Assembly: GCA_024400495.1 (NCBI GenBank)
Contig: JAKSMR010000004.1
Location: 1 to 64,000, forward strand
Length of the DNA: 64,000 nucleotides
Direction of reading: 5' to 3'
Source: Bacteroidales bacterium
GTDB taxonomy: Bacteria; Bacteroidota; Bacteroidia; Bacteroidales; P3
Position numbers and translations under genes: made by a program. How positions within the stretch are numbered: position 1 is the first letter of the stretch; every line of letters begins with the position of its first letter. Shown here piece after piece: positions 28,801 through 36,291 of this stretch. The notes beneath the pieces are model-generated. The model did not search any database. It was given only the letters and a program-made list of their open reading frames with translations, and was not told where the DNA came from.

Positions 28801-28938
28801 GAGACCTTCGCCAGGCACATTCTGAGAGGTGCCGTGGGTTGTTGCATCAAGGTCGATAACAGCAGCACCACCTTGTGCGAAAACATTGCCGGAAAGGATG
28901 GCAACAAAAAGCAGAAATACAATTGCTAATTTCTTCAT
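25834..28938 (-). CDS. T9SS type B sorted surface protein with CUB-like, PKD and P-like domains
   Basis: 1034 residues. After a signal peptide (1-21) comes a CUB-like region (about 25-130, with [10 protein letters not shown]), a PKD-like module (about 215-310), a proprotein-convertase P-like domain (about 370-590, with [16 protein letters not shown]), and a further PKD domain ([20 protein letters not shown]). The C-terminus is a gliding-motility-type (type B) sorting domain with [12 protein letters not shown] and [12 protein letters not shown]. This marks it as type IX secretion cargo. No catalytic triad is present, so the P-like domain probably folds or binds rather than cleaves. The small secreted gene next upstream is on the same strand 14 bp away. 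Confidence 0.87.
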   Translation of the reverse strand: MKKLAIVFLLFVAILSGNVFAQGGAAVIDLDATTHGTSQNVPGEGLFIKSEGGTAGNNYVAGHDYYITVVGGCATGYYFCLKISEFDIAPCDTLFIYDGPSINSPVRIKANNEHNNLTGKTVFVGPTNNSQTLTIRLKVAAGSPTGKGFNAQCGCDYPCEVITPVLDTFFYKTRNGVIYDTFNFAHYVDYDTIYERDNSGNILTNADGTPQIRELIPKPWTGINLCQGDGIIFNAHGLYTHDHGYYTPNDDSTTFHWNFGTGDTLVEQGAYRVEYNGYHELSCYDVVMTISDHFGCTSNLFETVVVRLAQNPIKTIYDLATICNSDSLFVNVGYDGENGTMTLKQISFERVVSKTFDARTFIPDGPNCAVTCYQAPVTFTEFPNGKTITAAEDICSVCVNFEHEFMGDYELSIICPTNQKAVIKYKNSGPGHTATGMSGGSGKYTGWPFGGDNHHSYDGTGGTAYCDSLDNPAGIGMDYCFTRNTADYMYIGGTEAQSYLACTGAALDTNGTVNFPAPPPGYRTGAAHTATMSTRAPSWHAQKDHYYAPADDFSQLAGCPLNGTWNIELCDTWGSDNGWVFNWSMDICGVSSGNGCEYQVALDSVVWTPDSTYGDFYHGYYRGAYVRRESMTDAYIGSPDTAGDFRLIVKVYDEFGCVWDTSTFITTVWTPQPNLPNDTTLCDVESILLCANDAHTLVSNQSYMWEPYGDISEIIQTRTGSGGQSTLYMVEVTNSQHDIRCRARDSIRVMMYPQPKPNFDPGVYPLEGCEPFNITFNNTSKDGNNYRWEFGDGTVSTEMSPTHSYSAGSYGLKYYITGDGGCRDSLVYENLITVYSNPQAKFSWLPLNPSVTAPYVTFQNATIPQSPDNKYYWEIQYDKDYNYSYHTLTDVNPTFEWDLNDGDITGNYIVRLIAKTVNQGPSGMIVECVDTLENNILVVNDFLQFPSVVTPNGDGINDIFEITNLIEGFAYPVNELSIYNRWGKKVFSVKNITQPSDFWDPSKTDSPDGTYFWHFVGDGYRGPIERNGSVEVLR

Positions 28939-28952
28939 AATAGTCTCCTTTC

Positions 28953-29396
28953 TTATTGGATATTATTTGCGATACGTTCCATCTCAAGATAGGTTCTTAC
29001 ACCCAGGTAGCGGGCTTCGTTGTTGGAACCGAGACGATAGTACACGGTGTCGTTGATGTGACGATACTGGTACTCGTTGAAGTTGTAAGCATAAAAGCTC
29101 AAAGTGTTCAGGTCAACCTTGAAGTCGCTGGCAACGTTGTTGCCGGTGCGGTTGTTCTTCAGATCGGTGATCTGGTAGACAGGAGCACCAGAAGGGACGC
29201 TGTTGGTGAAGAAGAATGCGCTCTGGGAATAACGGCAATACCAGTCGATTTTCTCAGGAGCCATCTCGTCCAACACCTCTTGGTTGTAGGCAACGTGGGG
29301 CAATACTATTGCATTGCAGTCGCGGGACTGTGCCTGAATTTTCCCGAAACATGTGGCTATTAATGCCAAGAGTGCTACTGCGAATACTTTTTTCAT
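28953..29396 (-). CDS. small secreted protein paired with the type B T9SS protein
   Basis: 147 residues starting at ATG 29394-29396 ([18 protein letters not shown]), with a signal peptide ending near IQAQS. The frame is open further upstream but that part is Phe/Lys/Cys-rich and lies over the promoter. The mature part contains several Tyr/Asn-rich segments and no known motif. It is followed within 14 bp by the large type B cargo gene, so the two are probably one transcript and may act together on the surface. Confidence 0.65.
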   Translation of the reverse strand: MKKVFAVALLALIATCFGKIQAQSRDCNAIVLPHVAYNQEVLDEMAPEKIDWYCRYSQSAFFFTNSVPSGAPVYQITDLKNNRTGNNVASDFKVDLNTLSFYAYNFNEYQYRHINDTVYYRLGSNNEARYLGVRTYLEMERIANNIQ

Positions 29397-29508
29397 AATG
29401 GTTCGTTTTTTGCTTTTACACTTATATGAGCAACAACTAGGGCAAAAAGTTGAAGTGGATGTGAAAAAAAACGGTTTTTTAAGATTTTTTAACTTTTTGC
29501 ATGTAAAA

Positions 29509-29549
29509 GGGAGGAACATAGACCCGTTGTCGATGCCTATGTTCTTCCC
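29509..29549 (-). terminator. terminator closing the rnf operon after rnfE
   Basis: On the minus strand GGGAAGAACATAG pairs with CTATGTTCCTCCC, followed by TTTTA. It lies 8 bp beyond the rnfE stop, showing that the operon ends there. Confidence 0.75.
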
Positions 29550-29556
29550 GTAGTAG

Positions 29557-30141
29557 TTATGCTTTTCTGAGACGGTTGATCAGTGCCAGGAGGAGGCCTA
29601 AGCAGATGAAGCCGCCGGGAGGCAGGATGAAGAGGAGCATGCCGTCGGCGCCGCCGATGAGGCTGTGGCCGAAGATGCAACCGGTGCCGAGGAGTTCACG
29701 TACGAGGCCGATGAGGGTGAGAGCCCAGGTGAAGCCGAGACCCATGAAGAGGCCGTCGAGAGCGGAGTGCCATACGTTGTTCTTGGATGCGAAAGCTTCA
29801 GCACGGCCGAGAACGACGCAGTTTACAACGATAAGGGGGATGAACAGGCCGAGGCTGGTGTAGAGGTCGGGGATGTAGCCCTGCATAACGAACTGCACCA
29901 CGGTTACGAAGGTGGCGATAACTACGATGAAGGCGGGGATACGTACCTTGTCGGGGATGACGGATTTGAGCAGGGAGATTACCACATTGGAGCAGAGCAG
30001 CACGAATGCGGTGGCAAGACCCATACAAAGACCATTGACGGCAGAGGTAGTGGTTGCCAGAGTAGGACACATACCAAGGATGAGCACCCAGGTGGGGTTT
30101 TCCTTGATCAAACCATTTTTAATAATGTCGATAGCTTTCAT
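29557..30141 (-). CDS. rnfE: Rnf complex membrane subunit RnfE
   Basis: 194-residue integral membrane subunit of the ion-translocating ferredoxin:NAD+ oxidoreductase. Family marks are ENPTWVLILGMCPTLATTTSA at the N-terminus and IPLIVVNCVVLGRAEAFASKN in the middle; about six helices. Its NP(T/V)WV start and NxxxGRAEAFA pattern identify it as RnfE rather than the related RnfA. The start codon overlaps the rnfG stop (TAATG), so translation is likely coupled. It is the last gene of the operon. Confidence 0.93.
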   Translation of the reverse strand: MKAIDIIKNGLIKENPTWVLILGMCPTLATTTSAVNGLCMGLATAFVLLCSNVVISLLKSVIPDKVRIPAFIVVIATFVTVVQFVMQGYIPDLYTSLGLFIPLIVVNCVVLGRAEAFASKNNVWHSALDGLFMGLGFTWALTLIGLVRELLGTGCIFGHSLIGGADGMLLFILPPGGFICLGLLLALINRLRKA

Positions 30142-30773
30142 TATTCATTTCCTCCTTTCTGGGATTCGTTTTCTTCTATTTCAACGTTCTCAACCTGAGC
30201 GGGTTCTTCGGCAACAGCGGTGGTGCTGTTCTTGAAGCTGGCATAAGCGTTGTTGATGGACTCGCAGAAGGCGCGAGAGGTGATGGTGGAGCCGGAGATG
30301 GCGTCGATAGAGCCGCCGTCTTTCTTCACCTTGAGGGGTTCGGCAGGATTGAGGCCGATAACAGGGGCCTTGCCATCTTTCTGGAACCATTCGGCTGCCT
30401 TGGCGCCCAGACCGGGAGTCTCGGCGGTTTCAACGATCTGATAACCGGTAATGGTGCCTTCGTTGTCGAAACCAACCATAACGCCGAGATGACCACCGAA
30501 ACCTTTGTCGGAACCGGACTCGATAGCTACGCCGACGGGCTGACCCTGAGCATCGAATGCATAGTTATATTCGATGCCGTCGATAGTCTTGGCTTCCAGT
30601 TTGTCAAACGCAGGAAGCACAGCCTTGATGGCAGCTTCCTTCTTTGCCTTTTCGGCTTTTGCGATAGGCTCGGCTGTGACTTTGTTTACCAAGCCCAGAA
30701 CGCCACCTGCCACCACTGCGATAACAGTGAGGGAGAGGAGCATATTTATTATTGTTGAAGGTGCTTTTTTCAT
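30141..30773 (-). CDS. rnfG: Rnf complex FMN-binding subunit RnfG
   Basis: 210 residues: one N-terminal membrane helix (about 8-30) and a periplasmic FMN-binding domain. The flavinylation motif SGSTITS (160-166) should carry FMN on Thr165, as in RnfG/NqrC. Requires the ApbE flavin transferase, not seen here. It transfers electrons between membrane flavins of the complex. The C-terminus has an acidic, Gln/Asn-rich tail beyond the usual end. It overlaps rnfE by one base. Confidence 0.93.
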   Translation of the reverse strand: MKKAPSTIINMLLSLTVIAVVAGGVLGLVNKVTAEPIAKAEKAKKEAAIKAVLPAFDKLEAKTIDGIEYNYAFDAQGQPVGVAIESGSDKGFGGHLGVMVGFDNEGTITGYQIVETAETPGLGAKAAEWFQKDGKAPVIGLNPAEPLKVKKDGGSIDAISGSTITSRAFCESINNAYASFKNSTTAVAEEPAQVENVEIEENESQKGGNE

Positions 30774-30857
30774 TGTGTTCTAGTTTTTTGTCTTTAGTTT
30801 TCTGTTTTCTGCAGAATGTGTCGTTTTACTTCTTGCTTCTAACGTGAAACCATTAAC

Positions 30858-31820
30858 TTATTTTGCAAAACGTTTGGGGGTGAAACCGCGGTTGATAAGG
30901 GGAGTCACAGCGTTCATGAGCAGGATAGCGAAGGAAACACCTTCGGGATAGGAACACCAGGTGCGGATGATGATAGTCAGCAGGCCGCAACCGAAGCCGA
31001 AGAGAAGTTGGCCGCTCTTTGCCATGGGGGAGGTGACCATATCGGTAGCCATGAAGCAGGCGCCGAGCATGATACCACCGGTGAGGATGGCGGTGAGAGG
31101 ACCAACAGGGCTTACGCCGGTGATGTTGAGGATCCAGGAGAAGATGAAAGCGGTGCCGATGAAGGTCACGGGGATGTGCCAGCTGATGATGCGGCGGCAG
31201 AGGAGGTAGATGGCGCCGATGAGGATTGCTACAGCGGAGACCTCGCCGAGAGAGCCGCCCATATGGCCGAGGAAGAGCTCCCAAGCCTGGGGAAGAGCTT
31301 CTGCACCACCTTCTTTGATGAGCCCGAGGGGGGTGGCACCGGTAGTGGTGTCGGTGATGAAGGAGCCGAACATCTTAGCTGCGGGACGGGGCCAGGTGGT
31401 CATCTGGACGGGGAAGGAGATGAGCAGGAAGACACGGCCGACGAGAGCGGGGTTGAAGGGGTTCTTGCCGAGACCGCCGAAGGACATCTTGCCGATAGCC
31501 ATGGCTACGAGAGCGCCGATGATAACAAGCCATACCATCTCACAGGTGGCGGGAACGTTGAAGGCCAGAAGCAGACCGGTGACAACGGCCGAACCATCGC
31601 AGATGGTGGTGGGGACTTTCATGATGAATTTTTCGATGAGCCACTGGAACAGCACGCATGCTGCTACCGAAACGAGGCTGATGAGAAGGGCATTCAATCC
31701 AAAGTAGGAGATGGCAACCAACAGGGTGGGAACCAAAGCCAGATTGACACGCCACATGATTTTCTTGGTCGATTCGTCGCTATGGACGTGAGGAGATCCT
31801 GATACGTTTAGGAGTTTCAT
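30858..31820 (-). CDS. rnfD: Rnf complex membrane subunit RnfD
   Basis: 320-residue membrane subunit of the Rnf complex with about nine helices. Covalent FMN site TGATPLG with Thr163, equivalent to SGATPL of RnfD/NqrB. Typical segments MVTSPMAKSGQLLFGFGCGLLT (shared with NqrB) and FNPALVGRVF are seen. It lies between rnfC and rnfG with gaps of 128 and 84 bp, slightly looser than the rest of the operon. Confidence 0.94.
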   Translation of the reverse strand: MKLLNVSGSPHVHSDESTKKIMWRVNLALVPTLLVAISYFGLNALLISLVSVAACVLFQWLIEKFIMKVPTTICDGSAVVTGLLLAFNVPATCEMVWLVIIGALVAMAIGKMSFGGLGKNPFNPALVGRVFLLISFPVQMTTWPRPAAKMFGSFITDTTTGATPLGLIKEGGAEALPQAWELFLGHMGGSLGEVSAVAILIGAIYLLCRRIISWHIPVTFIGTAFIFSWILNITGVSPVGPLTAILTGGIMLGACFMATDMVTSPMAKSGQLLFGFGCGLLTIIIRTWCSYPEGVSFAILLMNAVTPLINRGFTPKRFAK

Positions 31821-31948
31821 ATTTGTTATATATATTATACTTATTTATTGTTTAGCTTTTTAGTCTCTTGCCTGGGGCTTGCGACAGACTTGCGTCGCTT
31901 CAACGAGTCGTCTGCCGAGGGCTTCCCGGGCATCTTACTAAAGAACTC

Positions 31949-33286
31949 TTACTTTTTCTTTGCTGCAAGAATAGCGCGCATCTTGTTCTTGCCGAGACGG
32001 ATCTCGTCGAGCAGAGGCTTGTTGGCGGGGCAGGAGAAGAAGCAGCAGCCGCACTCGATGCAGTCGAGGATGTTGTGCTTGCCGGCCTCTTCGATGCGGC
32101 CGTTCTTAACCAATGCGGAGAACAGGTAGGGTTCGAGCCCCATGGGGCATGCGTTCATACATTTTCCGCAGCGGATGCAGTTGGTCTCCTGAGCACGTAC
32201 GGCTTCGCTCTGGTCGATGACGAGAACGCTGGAGGCGCCCTTCACGGTAGGAGCATCGAGGTTGCTCATGGCCTTACCCATCATAGGACCGCCGCTGATG
32301 ACTTTGCCGGTGTTCTCGGGCAGCTCGCCGATAGAGTGCTTGATGATGTCGGCATAGGTGATACCGATGCGGCACTGGTAGTTGTGCTGGCTGGCGAGTT
32401 TCTTACCGGTGACGGTGAGGATGTTCTCGATGAGGGGTTTGTTCTTCTGGATAGCTTCGTAAACAGCGAAGGTGGTGCCAACGTTGCTAACCACACAGCC
32501 TACGTCGATAGGCAGCTTGCCGCTGGGGACGCGACGGCCGGTGATGGCGTTGATGAGCTGTTTCTCGGCTCCCTGGGGGTATTTCACCTTGAGGGGCTCC
32601 ACGATGAGACGGCCGTCGAACTTGGCGGCAACCTCTTTCATGTGGGCGATAGGTTCGGGTTTGTTGTTCTCGATGCCGATGTAGGCGTGGGGAACATTGA
32701 GGGAACGGCGAAGGATGTCGATACCGATGCAGATCTCCTCTGCGTGCTCGAGCATCACGCGGTGGTCGGAGGTGAGGTAGGGCTCACACTCTACGGCGTT
32801 GATGATGAGGTACTCGGCTTTCTTGCCTTCGGGTACTGAATATTTGATGTGGGCGGGGAAGGTGGCGCCGCCGAGGCCTACGATACCCATCTCTTTGAGC
32901 TTGGCAACGATCTGTGCGGGCTCGAGGGTGCATTCGCGCTTGATGTCGGGAGTGCGGTCGATGGTTTCCATCCACTCGTCGCCTTCAACGTCGATAATCA
33001 CGGCAGGTTTCCAGAGGCCGAAAGCGTCGCGTACGGGCTCGATCTTCTTGACGGTACCGGAGACGGGGGAGTGGACATTGGCGCACATGAAGGCTTGTGC
33101 TTCGCCGATAAGCTGGCCGACTTTTACTTTGTCGCCTACAGCCACGATAGGAGTGGCGGGGGCGCCAAGGTGCTGGTTCATCAGCACGCTGACCTGTGCG
33201 GGAACAGGCATGTATTCAATAACGGCGTTGGTCGATATTTTATTTTCTTCGGGGTGGACACCACCCATTGCGAAAGTTTTCAACAT
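31949..33286 (-). CDS. rnfC: Rnf complex NADH-binding iron-sulfur subunit RnfC
   Basis: 445-residue soluble subunit docking on the membrane complex. It has the N-terminal HPEENK motif, a Rossmann-like NAD(H)/FMN-binding region with GLGGATFPAH, and two 4Fe-4S motifs, CIRCGKCMNACP and CIECGCCFFSCP, near residues 370-420. The length is close to that of short RnfC proteins, without the Ala/Glu-rich C-terminal extension of E. coli RsxC. It accepts or delivers electrons at NAD+. Confidence 0.95.
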   Translation of the reverse strand: MLKTFAMGGVHPEENKISTNAVIEYMPVPAQVSVLMNQHLGAPATPIVAVGDKVKVGQLIGEAQAFMCANVHSPVSGTVKKIEPVRDAFGLWKPAVIIDVEGDEWMETIDRTPDIKRECTLEPAQIVAKLKEMGIVGLGGATFPAHIKYSVPEGKKAEYLIINAVECEPYLTSDHRVMLEHAEEICIGIDILRRSLNVPHAYIGIENNKPEPIAHMKEVAAKFDGRLIVEPLKVKYPQGAEKQLINAITGRRVPSGKLPIDVGCVVSNVGTTFAVYEAIQKNKPLIENILTVTGKKLASQHNYQCRIGITYADIIKHSIGELPENTGKVISGGPMMGKAMSNLDAPTVKGASSVLVIDQSEAVRAQETNCIRCGKCMNACPMGLEPYLFSALVKNGRIEEAGKHNILDCIECGCCFFSCPANKPLLDEIRLGKNKMRAILAAKKK

Positions 33287-33364
33287 AGTCTTAAGTCTTT
33301 GGATTTTTGTCTTTAGTGCTTGGTCTTTCCGAGATATTTTCTATATTTCGAAGAAAACAATCAA

Positions 33365-34273
33365 CTAGTTAGCGGGAGTTTCGGGAGCCTTGGGGGCTTC
33401 GGCGGCAGGCGCGTCGGAAGCGGCAGGGGCCTCGGTCTTGGGCTTGGGTTTCACGGGAGTGAAGTTGGCAGCCTGGATGGCGCCGGTGGGGCACTCGTTC
33501 ACGCACAAGCCGCAAGCGACACACTTGGTGAAGTCGATGTAGGAGAGGTTCTTTTCGATGGTGATAGCCTCTTTCTTGCAAACTTTGGCGCATTTGCCAC
33601 AGCCGATGCAAGCGGCAGCACAGTTCTTCTTGGCCACGCCGCCTTTCTCGGTGTTGCGGCAAGCCACAAACACGCGACGGTTCTTCATGCCCTTCTTGCG
33701 CAGCTCGATAATGGCGCGGGGGCAAGCCTTGGTGCAAGCACCGCAGGCGGTACATTTCTCTTCGTCGACAACGGGGAGACCGGTCTCGGGGTCAATGCTC
33801 AAAGCGCCGAACTGGCATACTTTGGCGCAGTTGCCCAGACCCAGGCAGCCGAATGCGCAGCCGCTCTCGCCCTGATAGAGGCTGTGGGCATAAGCACAAT
33901 CCTTCAGGCCGTCGTAGTTGGTCTTGGCAGGAGCATTGGAGCAGGATCCGTTGCAACGGACCACGGCAACCATAGGATCGGAAGCCTCGGCAACGCAGCC
34001 AAGCAGCGCAGCCACCTTCTCGGCCACGGCAGGACCGCCGGCAGGGCAGGAGAGGCCTTCCATGTTACCTTGCTTTACGAAAGCTTCGGCCATGGCGCGG
34101 CAACCGGCCTTACCACAACCGCCGCAGTTGGCTCCGGGGAGCACATCTGCGATTTCATCAATCAGTGGATCTTCCTCCACTTTGAATTTCTGAGCTACGA
34201 AATACAGCACTACAGCAAAGATGGCGCCAGTTACGCCCAGTACCAGTACTGCAAGTAAGATTGGATTTGACAT
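33365..34273 (-). CDS. rnfB: Rnf complex ferredoxin-like subunit RnfB
   Basis: 302 residues; entry point for electrons from ferredoxin. A single N-terminal helix (about 5-27) is followed by the four-Cys motif CGGCGKAGC...C...C of the Fe4S4 domain and several ferredoxin-type clusters (CTACGACTKACP, CIGCGKCAKVCK, CVACGLCVNECP). The C-terminus is a Pro/Ala/Glu-rich linker-like tail. First gene of the operon; a minus-strand -7 box (CAAAGATA on the plus strand at 34331-34338) lies about 60 bp upstream of its ATG. Confidence 0.95.
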   Translation of the reverse strand: MSNPILLAVLVLGVTGAIFAVVLYFVAQKFKVEEDPLIDEIADVLPGANCGGCGKAGCRAMAEAFVKQGNMEGLSCPAGGPAVAEKVAALLGCVAEASDPMVAVVRCNGSCSNAPAKTNYDGLKDCAYAHSLYQGESGCAFGCLGLGNCAKVCQFGALSIDPETGLPVVDEEKCTACGACTKACPRAIIELRKKGMKNRRVFVACRNTEKGGVAKKNCAAACIGCGKCAKVCKKEAITIEKNLSYIDFTKCVACGLCVNECPTGAIQAANFTPVKPKPKTEAPAASDAPAAEAPKAPETPAN

Positions 34274-35009
34274 AGTTTATAATATTTTTGTGTTTTTCTA
34301 GTTTTAGGATTGTACACTAATAACAAGATGCAAAGATACGAATAATTTATAAATAAACATCACTATTTTTATAAACTTTTAACAATCTCCAACCCTTTTG
34401 GTTTGATTTATCGGCAATTAGCCTGTTGATTTCGTGTTAATATTATATATATAATTCAGCCTTGCGGCCGATATTTGATGTAGAATAGGCTTTGTTTGGG
34501 AGAAAAAGAATTCTTTATCTGCTTCAATCAGACGTTCCTTTTCTTGGTGTTATGTGGACGGAATCTGACAATGTTGGTTTTTTTGATGGTTCTTTTTTTT
34601 TTGTTTTGGTGGCAGAAGTAGGCGCTCTTTGGGTGAGGGTTTATGATTTTTCTCTAGAAACAACTTGGTTCGTTGTCTTTCCTGCTCTCTTTGTAATCTC
34701 CTGGCGGGATGATTCCCTGTTAAGGAAACCTTGATGAAGGAGTTGGCAGGAGCCCCGCATGCGTCTCCCTCGGATGTCTGCCTCCACCCCTATGTAGTAC
34801 AGTTGGACTCCCCTCCAAAGCGAGCAGCATATCATTAGCATATCAAATTCGATATGCTACCCCTCAAAAATGAGGTGCTAGTGATATGCTACGTATACGT
34901 TGGTGTATGTTTCCCTTCTTGTCGGTTGCTGCCAATGGGGTTGCAAAAAGTGTGCCGGCATACAATAAAAATAAAAAAAGCGCGTTATCTTGTCAAATAT
35001 TCATTCGTT
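34274..35009. other. gene-free region between rnfB and the SPOR gene
   Basis: Over 700 bp with no convincing gene. Frames at 34492-34734 (plus) and 34641-34841 (minus) overlap each other and show no protein-like pattern. It holds the rnfB promoter region and the inverted-repeat cluster at 34826-34890. Confidence 0.5.
34826..34890. repeat. cluster of AGCATATC/GATATGCT inverted repeats
   Basis: The octamer AGCATATC occurs at 34826 and 34837; its complement GATATGCT at 34851-34858 and 34883-34890. AGCATATC (34837) and GATATGCT (34851) form one tight hairpin with a 6-nt loop. The outer arms AGCATATCATTAGC (34826-34839) and GCTAGTGATATGCT (34877-34890) match at 13 of 14 positions. Confidence 0.7.
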
Positions 35010-35471
35010 ATGACAACAAAGAGAGCTTTCTTAACCCCGGTCCTTGCCGTCTGCGCAATCCTCTTCGCCACCTCTGCTTTCGCCCAACGACAAGGGCGCA
35101 CGGAAGTGCGTGGAGCCGTTGCCGTCAACCAGCTGGTGGAGAAGCATGTCGAGTTCAACGAGCGTGTGAAAACCATGCCCGGCTACCGTATCCAGATCGC
35201 CTCTTTCTCGGGCGCCAACTCGCGCACTTCGGCTTTCGCCACCAAGGAGCGCTTTCTCGAGTCCTTCCCCGAGGTCGAGGTCTATCTCGTCTTTGACGAG
35301 CCTAACTTCAAGGTGAAGGTGGGCGACTTCACCACCAAGCTCGAGGCATTCGCCTTTCTGCAGAAAATCAAGCTCCAGTTCCCTGGCGTGATCATCAAGG
35401 ACAATATATATCCCATCCGTCTCAACTGGGACAGCCTTGTTCCTGAGACCGACGAGGACGCTGAGAACTAG
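35010..35471 (+). CDS. secreted SPOR-domain protein
   Basis: 153 residues from ATG 35010 (MTTKRAFLTPVL); signal peptide ending SAFAQ. The mature part is essentially one SPOR domain: GYRIQIASFSGANSR is the first strand and KVKVGDFTTKLEAFAFLQKI the following strand/helix. SPOR domains bind denuded glycan strands of septal peptidoglycan, so a periplasmic cell-wall-binding role is likely. The frame opens upstream at 34854 but that would run through the inverted-repeat cluster and lack a signal peptide. It is followed by its own terminator. Confidence 0.85.
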   Translation: MTTKRAFLTPVLAVCAILFATSAFAQRQGRTEVRGAVAVNQLVEKHVEFNERVKTMPGYRIQIASFSGANSRTSAFATKERFLESFPEVEVYLVFDEPNFKVKVGDFTTKLEAFAFLQKIKLQFPGVIIKDNIYPIRLNWDSLVPETDEDAEN

Positions 35472-35499
35472 TTGTTTGGAATTGAAACAACTTCTATCG

Positions 35500-35527
35500 A
35501 AAGCCTGCATCTTTGCGGGCTTTTCTT
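35500..35527 (+). terminator. terminator after the SPOR gene
   Basis: AAAGCCTGC (35500-35508) pairs with GCGGGCTTT (35515-35523), followed by TCTTTG. Confidence 0.75.
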
Positions 35528-35658
35528 TGTTTGTGGGTGGCTCCTCGAGGGAGGGGCTTCTTTTTCTGCCTGGTCTTGGGCTTTCGAATCTTCGATAGGG
35601 CGTTGAGAGACCTGTGTCCGCACTTTGGCGACGTCCCGGCCTGGTGTCATCGCCCATG

Positions 35659-35700
35659 CATCCTCGCTGCATCCTCGCTACATCCTCGCTACATCCTCGG
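35659..35700 (+). repeat. 11-bp tandem repeat, about 3.8 copies of CATCCTCGCTA
   Basis: Units start at 35659, 35670, 35681 and 35692. They differ only at the last base and in the truncated final copy. Confidence 0.85.
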
Positions 35701-35707
35701 GGTTAAA

Positions 35708-35782
35708 GGGACTTTATAGGGACTTTATAGGGACTTTAAAGGGACTTTATAGGGACTTTTGCATACCCAAAGTCCCTTTAAC
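35708..35782 (+). repeat. 11-bp tandem repeat of GGGACTTTATA with an inverted copy
   Basis: Five units start at 35708, 35719, 35730, 35741 and 35752; one has AAA for ATA. About 10 bp after the last, AAAGTCCCTTTAA reads as the reverse complement of the first unit with its flank (TTAAAGGGACTTT from 35704), so the array can fold back on itself. Confidence 0.85.
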
Positions 35783-36114
35783 TAGCCGTTTGATAGGGCT
35801 TAATACCCTTGTTGGTGCCTGAATGCATCCTGACAGAAGGCTTGCGGATGTGATATCGGCGGCCCGACTCCCCTGGCGGATAAGTCGGCAGAAACAACAA
35901 AAACGTCAAGAATGTGGTGCAAAAATAGGTTCGATTTTTTGATTTTCTGCCTCTGTTTTTAGAAAAATCCGGCTCGAAGCAGCATCCTGGGCAAAGTTTT
36001 TTAGCAAGATTTTTACTTTGTGTTAAGGTTGCTACATTGTTTTGAATACCAGATGGATAAATTTGGTTTGTCCTAAGAAGTTGGCTTTTGTTTTTCTTGC
36101 AAAAGCAAAAAAGA

Positions 36115-36146
36115 TTTTGTCAATTCAAGAAATGTTTGTACTTTTG
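36115..36146 (+). promoter_or_regulatory. promoter of tRNA-Met
   Basis: -33 TTTTG at 36115-36119 and -7 TACTTTTG at 36139-36146, separated by 19 bp, with the tRNA 22 bp downstream. Confidence 0.7.
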
Positions 36147-36168
36147 CACCCGATTTCACGAAAATCAT

Positions 36169-36242
36169 GGCGGGGTAGCTCAGTTGGTTAGAGCGTCGGA
36201 TTCATAACCCGGAGGTCTTGAGTTCAATTCTCAATCCCGCTA
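36169..36242 (+). tRNA. tRNA with CAT anticodon (elongator Met likely)
   Basis: Cloverleaf: acceptor GGCGGGG/TCCCGCT with G-T pairs at both ends, D-arm GCTCAGTTGGTTAGAGC, anticodon loop TTCATAA, T-arm TTGAG-TTCAATT-CTCAA, discriminator A. The first pair (G-T) shows it is not the initiator type with a mismatched C1. A CAT anticodon may also mark lysidine-modified tRNA-Ile2; Met is favoured by overall resemblance to Bacteroides elongator tRNA-Met. Confidence 0.9.
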
Positions 36243-36247
36243 CAAAG

Positions 36248-36272
36248 AAAGACCTTTTCGAAGGTCTTTTTT
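36248..36272 (+). terminator. terminator of tRNA-Met
   Basis: AAAGACCTT and AAGGTCTTT flank a TTCG loop, with a T-run after it. It ends 20 bp before hemW, so hemW should have separate or readthrough expression. Confidence 0.85.
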
Positions 36273-36291
36273 CGTATCCGTTCCTCTCGTT

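Larger units (their letters stand above)
35472..36168. other. gene-free region holding two tandem-repeat arrays
   Basis: About 700 bp with no gene. From left to right it has the SPOR-gene terminator, a CATCCTCGCT array, a GGGACTTTATA array with a closing inverted copy, AT-rich sequence and the tRNA-Met promoter. Confidence 0.6.

Noticed and set aside
34492..34841. Overlapping small frames on both strands
   Set aside because: No signal, domain, promoter or conserved pattern; both are Phe/Val or Arg/Ser biased in ways expected of chance frames in AT- or G-rich DNA.
35659..35782. Possible CRISPR array
   Set aside because: Units are 11 bp and directly adjacent with no spacers; no cas genes nearby.
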